Source: Sporosarcina sp. P13 (lineage in GTDB: Bacteria > Bacillota > Bacilli > Bacillales_A > Planococcaceae). From it: DNA of 64,000 nt. Each line of letters starts with the position of its first letter. Position 1 is the first letter of the stretch. The notes beneath the pieces were generated by a model. That model saw only the letters and a program-made list of their open reading frames with translations. It made no database searches and was not told the DNA's origin. The position numbers were made by a program, and so were the translations under genes. This document shows positions 62,097 through 64,000 of this stretch, one piece after another. The stretch spans positions 1-64,000 of the forward strand of contig NZ_PDYM01000002.1 in assembly GCF_002743055.1 (NCBI RefSeq), in the 5' to 3' direction.

Positions 62097-62950
62097 TATT
62101 CCATTTTTAATTCTGCGACAACTTCTTTAGGAAGATCTTTTGCATACCAAATACTATAATCATTTACACTCTGTATATCAAAATGGCCAAGAATCTTTAA
62201 ATTTGCCCTAACTCCAATTGATATTGCTACTTGTAAAGACAAACTTTCTTTCACGTCTTCCCTTATAGGTTTAAACGCACCTTGATTATTAACCGTTGTA
62301 AGTTGATTCAATGCATTAGTAGAGTGAACTTCATGGGAAAATAATGCATACATTGTTTCGTATTCGTCATCCATTTTCAAATATCGGCATAATGCTGCTA
62401 TAGAATCTTTTCCTTTAGAAATGTTGTACCATGTAGGATACCTACCACCTTTATTTTTATCTTTCTCTTTACGTTTCCAATCAACTTGCAAATTCTTGAA
62501 AGGTTCCTCTAACAAACGCTTATTGATATAAGCACGCCTCTCTTTAAGTTGTTTGGGCATCTGTCCAACTTTATTTCCAATAAGTGATTTTAGCTTTTTC
62601 GCCTTCTTATTATTGGGATCAAACCAGTCTATTAACTCTAATTGCGTTTGTAGGCTCTGAAATTGATAAGCCGAAGCCCTATATTCATACCGCTCATCTA
62701 GCATAAATGCAAGATAAACGTAATTTTCAAAGGCATCCCGAGCAATTGAATCTGCTGTATTTTGGTGGCCATTATCATGTAAAATAAAAATTGCATCTAT
62801 TTTTTCAATGATTTTTCTGAAGATTAATAGGCTAATAACATCCGTATCCTTCAACTGGCCATCTTTACTTACTAATAACGAAATTATTCTATCAAGTTCC
62901 AATTCAGCTTTTCTAATTACTATTTGCAACTTTGCTATATCTCTACTCAA
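62096..62950 (-). CDS. DUF5677-like protein, second gene of the cassette
   Basis: A 284-residue soluble helical protein. The core FILHDNGHQNTADSIARDAF then ENYVYLAFM, and the later MYALFSHEVHSTN, resemble DUF5677 proteins, found near defence and restriction genes; function unknown. Start TTG 62950 has GAGGTGA seven bases upstream; ATG 62980 is possible. It lies 45 bases after the HNH gene, in the same direction. The stop is formed at the cassette/repeat boundary. Role in a restriction-like system is inference. Confidence 0.6.
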   Translation of the reverse strand: MSRDIAKLQIVIRKAELELDRIISLLVSKDGQLKDTDVISLLIFRKIIEKIDAIFILHDNGHQNTADSIARDAFENYVYLAFMLDERYEYRASAYQFQSLQTQLELIDWFDPNNKKAKKLKSLIGNKVGQMPKQLKERRAYINKRLLEEPFKNLQVDWKRKEKDKNKGGRYPTWYNISKGKDSIAALCRYLKMDDEYETMYALFSHEVHSTNALNQLTTVNNQGAFKPIREDVKESLSLQVAISIGVRANLKILGHFDIQSVNDYSIWYAKDLPKEVVAELKME

Positions 62951-62995
62951 AACTCTTTCACCTCTTCCCTTCTCGCCCATCCAATAGATTCATTC

Positions 62996-63859
62996 CTATC
63001 TATTTTTTTTAGGTGATAATCTCCGTTGTAACCCATCCAGTAAATCCTTAGATCTCGATTTCAATTTATGGACGTCTTTTTCATTATCAACAATATGCAT
63101 TTTTCGATGGCAATTCGGACAAAGTGCTATGACATTTTCAATTACGTCTGCTCCACCAAGCGACAACCAGTCAATATGATGTGATTCTAAGAATGGTTTT
63201 CCTTTTCCGTCGTGAAATGGCGCATTTGAATCACACAACTGACAAATACCAGCTGCCAATTTAAATGAGAGCTCTTTCACATAGGGATCACGGACATAAA
63301 CATTTTTATCCATGACGGCTCTTTTTGAAGGGTTACTATGAGCTTGTCCTGCAAGCCCTAGTAATTCTGCTTCAGAAAAACTTCTTGCCTTTTCTTCCTT
63401 TTTCTTCATACTATTCTTTATTAGATCTTCTGATGGCGACCACTCATGATCAATTACTTTTATCGGAAAGATCCATACTTCGCGCTCGTTACCATCATTA
63501 TCATTCTGTCTACCCTTATAGGGTTTATCTACAAGTGTTACTTCTCCTCTAAATGTGTATTCTCTCTCCTTGAATACCTCAAATAAGTAAACTCTAACAC
63601 CATTGGTATGCGATTCTGCAAGTGTTTTATTTTGAGTTCCTAATGTTTGATCACCTATAGCACCCATACCAGTATAATGTAAAGTATTCCCGTCCCATCT
63701 ATTCGTGTACAAGGACTTCACATTATTAGAAACTATCACTAATGTGTTAGTGTCAAGCGACCTTCTCATCCCCCCTTGACCTGAGCAACCAAACGTTTTC
63801 ATAATTTGATCGTTCTTAATAATTTCTCCTTGTGTTAAACTCGGGAAAGTTTTTGTCAT
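62996..63859 (-). CDS. SRA-like/HNH endonuclease, McrA-like type IV restriction candidate
   Basis: A 287-residue protein. N-terminal domain (about 8-155) resembles the ScoMcrA-type SRA domain: GEIIKNDQIMKTFGCSGQGG at the start, then NTLHYTGMGAIGDQTL and REVWIFPIKVI. The C-terminal HNH nuclease (about 218-275) has CQLC, LESHHIDWLSLGG, and ENVIALCPNCHRKMH with zinc cysteines. McrA-like enzymes cut DNA with modified bases. ATG 63859 follows AGGAGATG by six bases. It is the first gene of a two-gene cassette between 63-bp repeats. It may exclude phages with modified DNA; that is inferred. Confidence 0.75.
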   Translation of the reverse strand: MTKTFPSLTQGEIIKNDQIMKTFGCSGQGGMRRSLDTNTLVIVSNNVKSLYTNRWDGNTLHYTGMGAIGDQTLGTQNKTLAESHTNGVRVYLFEVFKEREYTFRGEVTLVDKPYKGRQNDNDGNEREVWIFPIKVIDHEWSPSEDLIKNSMKKKEEKARSFSEAELLGLAGQAHSNPSKRAVMDKNVYVRDPYVKELSFKLAAGICQLCDSNAPFHDGKGKPFLESHHIDWLSLGGADVIENVIALCPNCHRKMHIVDNEKDVHKLKSRSKDLLDGLQRRLSPKKNR

Positions 63860-63893
63860 AATTTCATCTCCTATTACAGAAAAAGGATCGTTA

Positions 63894-63956
63894 ACAACAA
63901 ATGACGCAGCCCAATGCTGCAATCAAATATTGTCCTCTGGTTGGCCGGGGCGGACT
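63894..63956 (-). repeat. 63-bp direct repeat, copy 2 (right flank, inside the interrupted gene's end)
   Basis: Copy 2 keeps the coding tail in its normal gene (EIVRPGQPEDNI-stop). Its hairpin has lost the outer 3' arm on the minus strand and the T-run: the sequence departs from copy 1 at the cassette edge (bases 63884-63893). The offset between copies is 1860 bases. Confidence 0.9.
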
Positions 63957-64000
63957 ATTTCATTCACTTGAAGTCTATTTCTTAACTCTTCAATCATACG
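63923..64000 (-). CDS. C-terminal end of a phage gene cut by the window edge
   Basis: The last 25 codons, read from the window edge, are RMIEELRNRLQVNEIVRPGQ then PEDNI and TGA at 63923. The rest lies beyond 64000. A copy of its final ten codons is at 62063-62096, after the cassette. The family cannot be told from this fragment. Confidence 0.7.
   Translation of the reverse strand, partial: RMIEELRNRLQVNEIVRPGQPEDNI

Larger units (their letters stand above)
34132..64000 (-). mobile_element. Siphovirus prophage, late structural half plus cargo (right end beyond the window)
   Basis: All genes from 64000 to 34230 run leftward in the classical order of pac/cos siphoviruses: regulator, terS, terL, portal, minor head, scaffold, capsid, connectors, tail, tape measure, Dit, fibres, holin, amidase. 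The early region, repressor and integrase are not in the window. The left boundary is uncertain. The lysis cassette ends at 34230, but the disrupted comGC at 31229 may be the true attachment site, which would make 31230-34130 lysogenic cargo. Confidence 0.9.

Overview
The window is a Gram-positive, low-GC, spore-forming Bacillales chromosome, most likely from the Sporosarcina/Planococcaceae side. The signs are AGGAGG-type ribosome binding sites, the split gcvPA/gcvPB glycine decarboxylase under a tandem glycine riboswitch, a comG operon next to aroK, an RNase J, a gamma-SASP-like peptide, and dispersed Bacillales-type repeats. Genus assignment is inference. No rRNA, tRNA or CRISPR array was seen.

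Positions 1-31229 are ordinary chromosome with some decay. An ECF sigma/anti-sigma operon (398-2189) sits between two copies of a dispersed repeat. Next come a serine hydrolase, a UvrA-like ABC protein, a LysE-type exporter, an amidohydrolase plus transporter operon with paired palindromes at its promoter, several small membrane proteins, a YlxY-like deacetylase, an RNase J paralogue, a KatE-type catalase, gcvT-gcvPA-gcvPB, aroK and comGG-GF-GE-GD. Decayed genes lie at 3288-3549 and 15085-15347. A copy of the gcvPB 3' tail with its terminator lies at 23313-23391.

At 31229 the comGC gene loses its 5' end: the KGFTLIE part of the prepilin leader is missing and an in-frame stop lies directly upstream. 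comGA and comGB are not in the window. This looks like an insertion junction, probably the left end of the element that carries the prophage. Positions 31230-34130 hold a secreted ComEC-like metallo-beta-lactamase with an excalibur domain, DUF3006, a hypothetical gene, WYL-like and YolD-like genes each broken by one TAA codon, and a fragment of an Ig-like surface protein.

Positions about 34132-64000 are a siphovirus prophage whose genes all point left on the minus strand. Read in transcription order (right to left) they are: the end of a gene cut by the window edge; a two-gene SRA-like/HNH plus DUF5677-like cassette; a late-regulator region; terminase small and large subunits; portal; minor head protein; a Tad2-like gene; DUF6275; scaffold; major capsid; connector and head-completion proteins; major tail protein; tail chaperones; Com-like zinc ribbon; tape measure; Dit; tail tip and fibres; XhlA-like protein; holin; amidase.

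The main discoveries are: (1) a restriction-like cassette (62096-63859) bracketed by 63-bp direct repeats that duplicate the 3' end and terminator region of the neighbouring phage gene; (2) a probable programmed +1 frameshift (CCC-TGA at 51094-51089) that adds a fibronectin-III domain to the major tail protein; (3) the comGC break; (4) a Tad2-family anti-Thoeris gene inside the head module.
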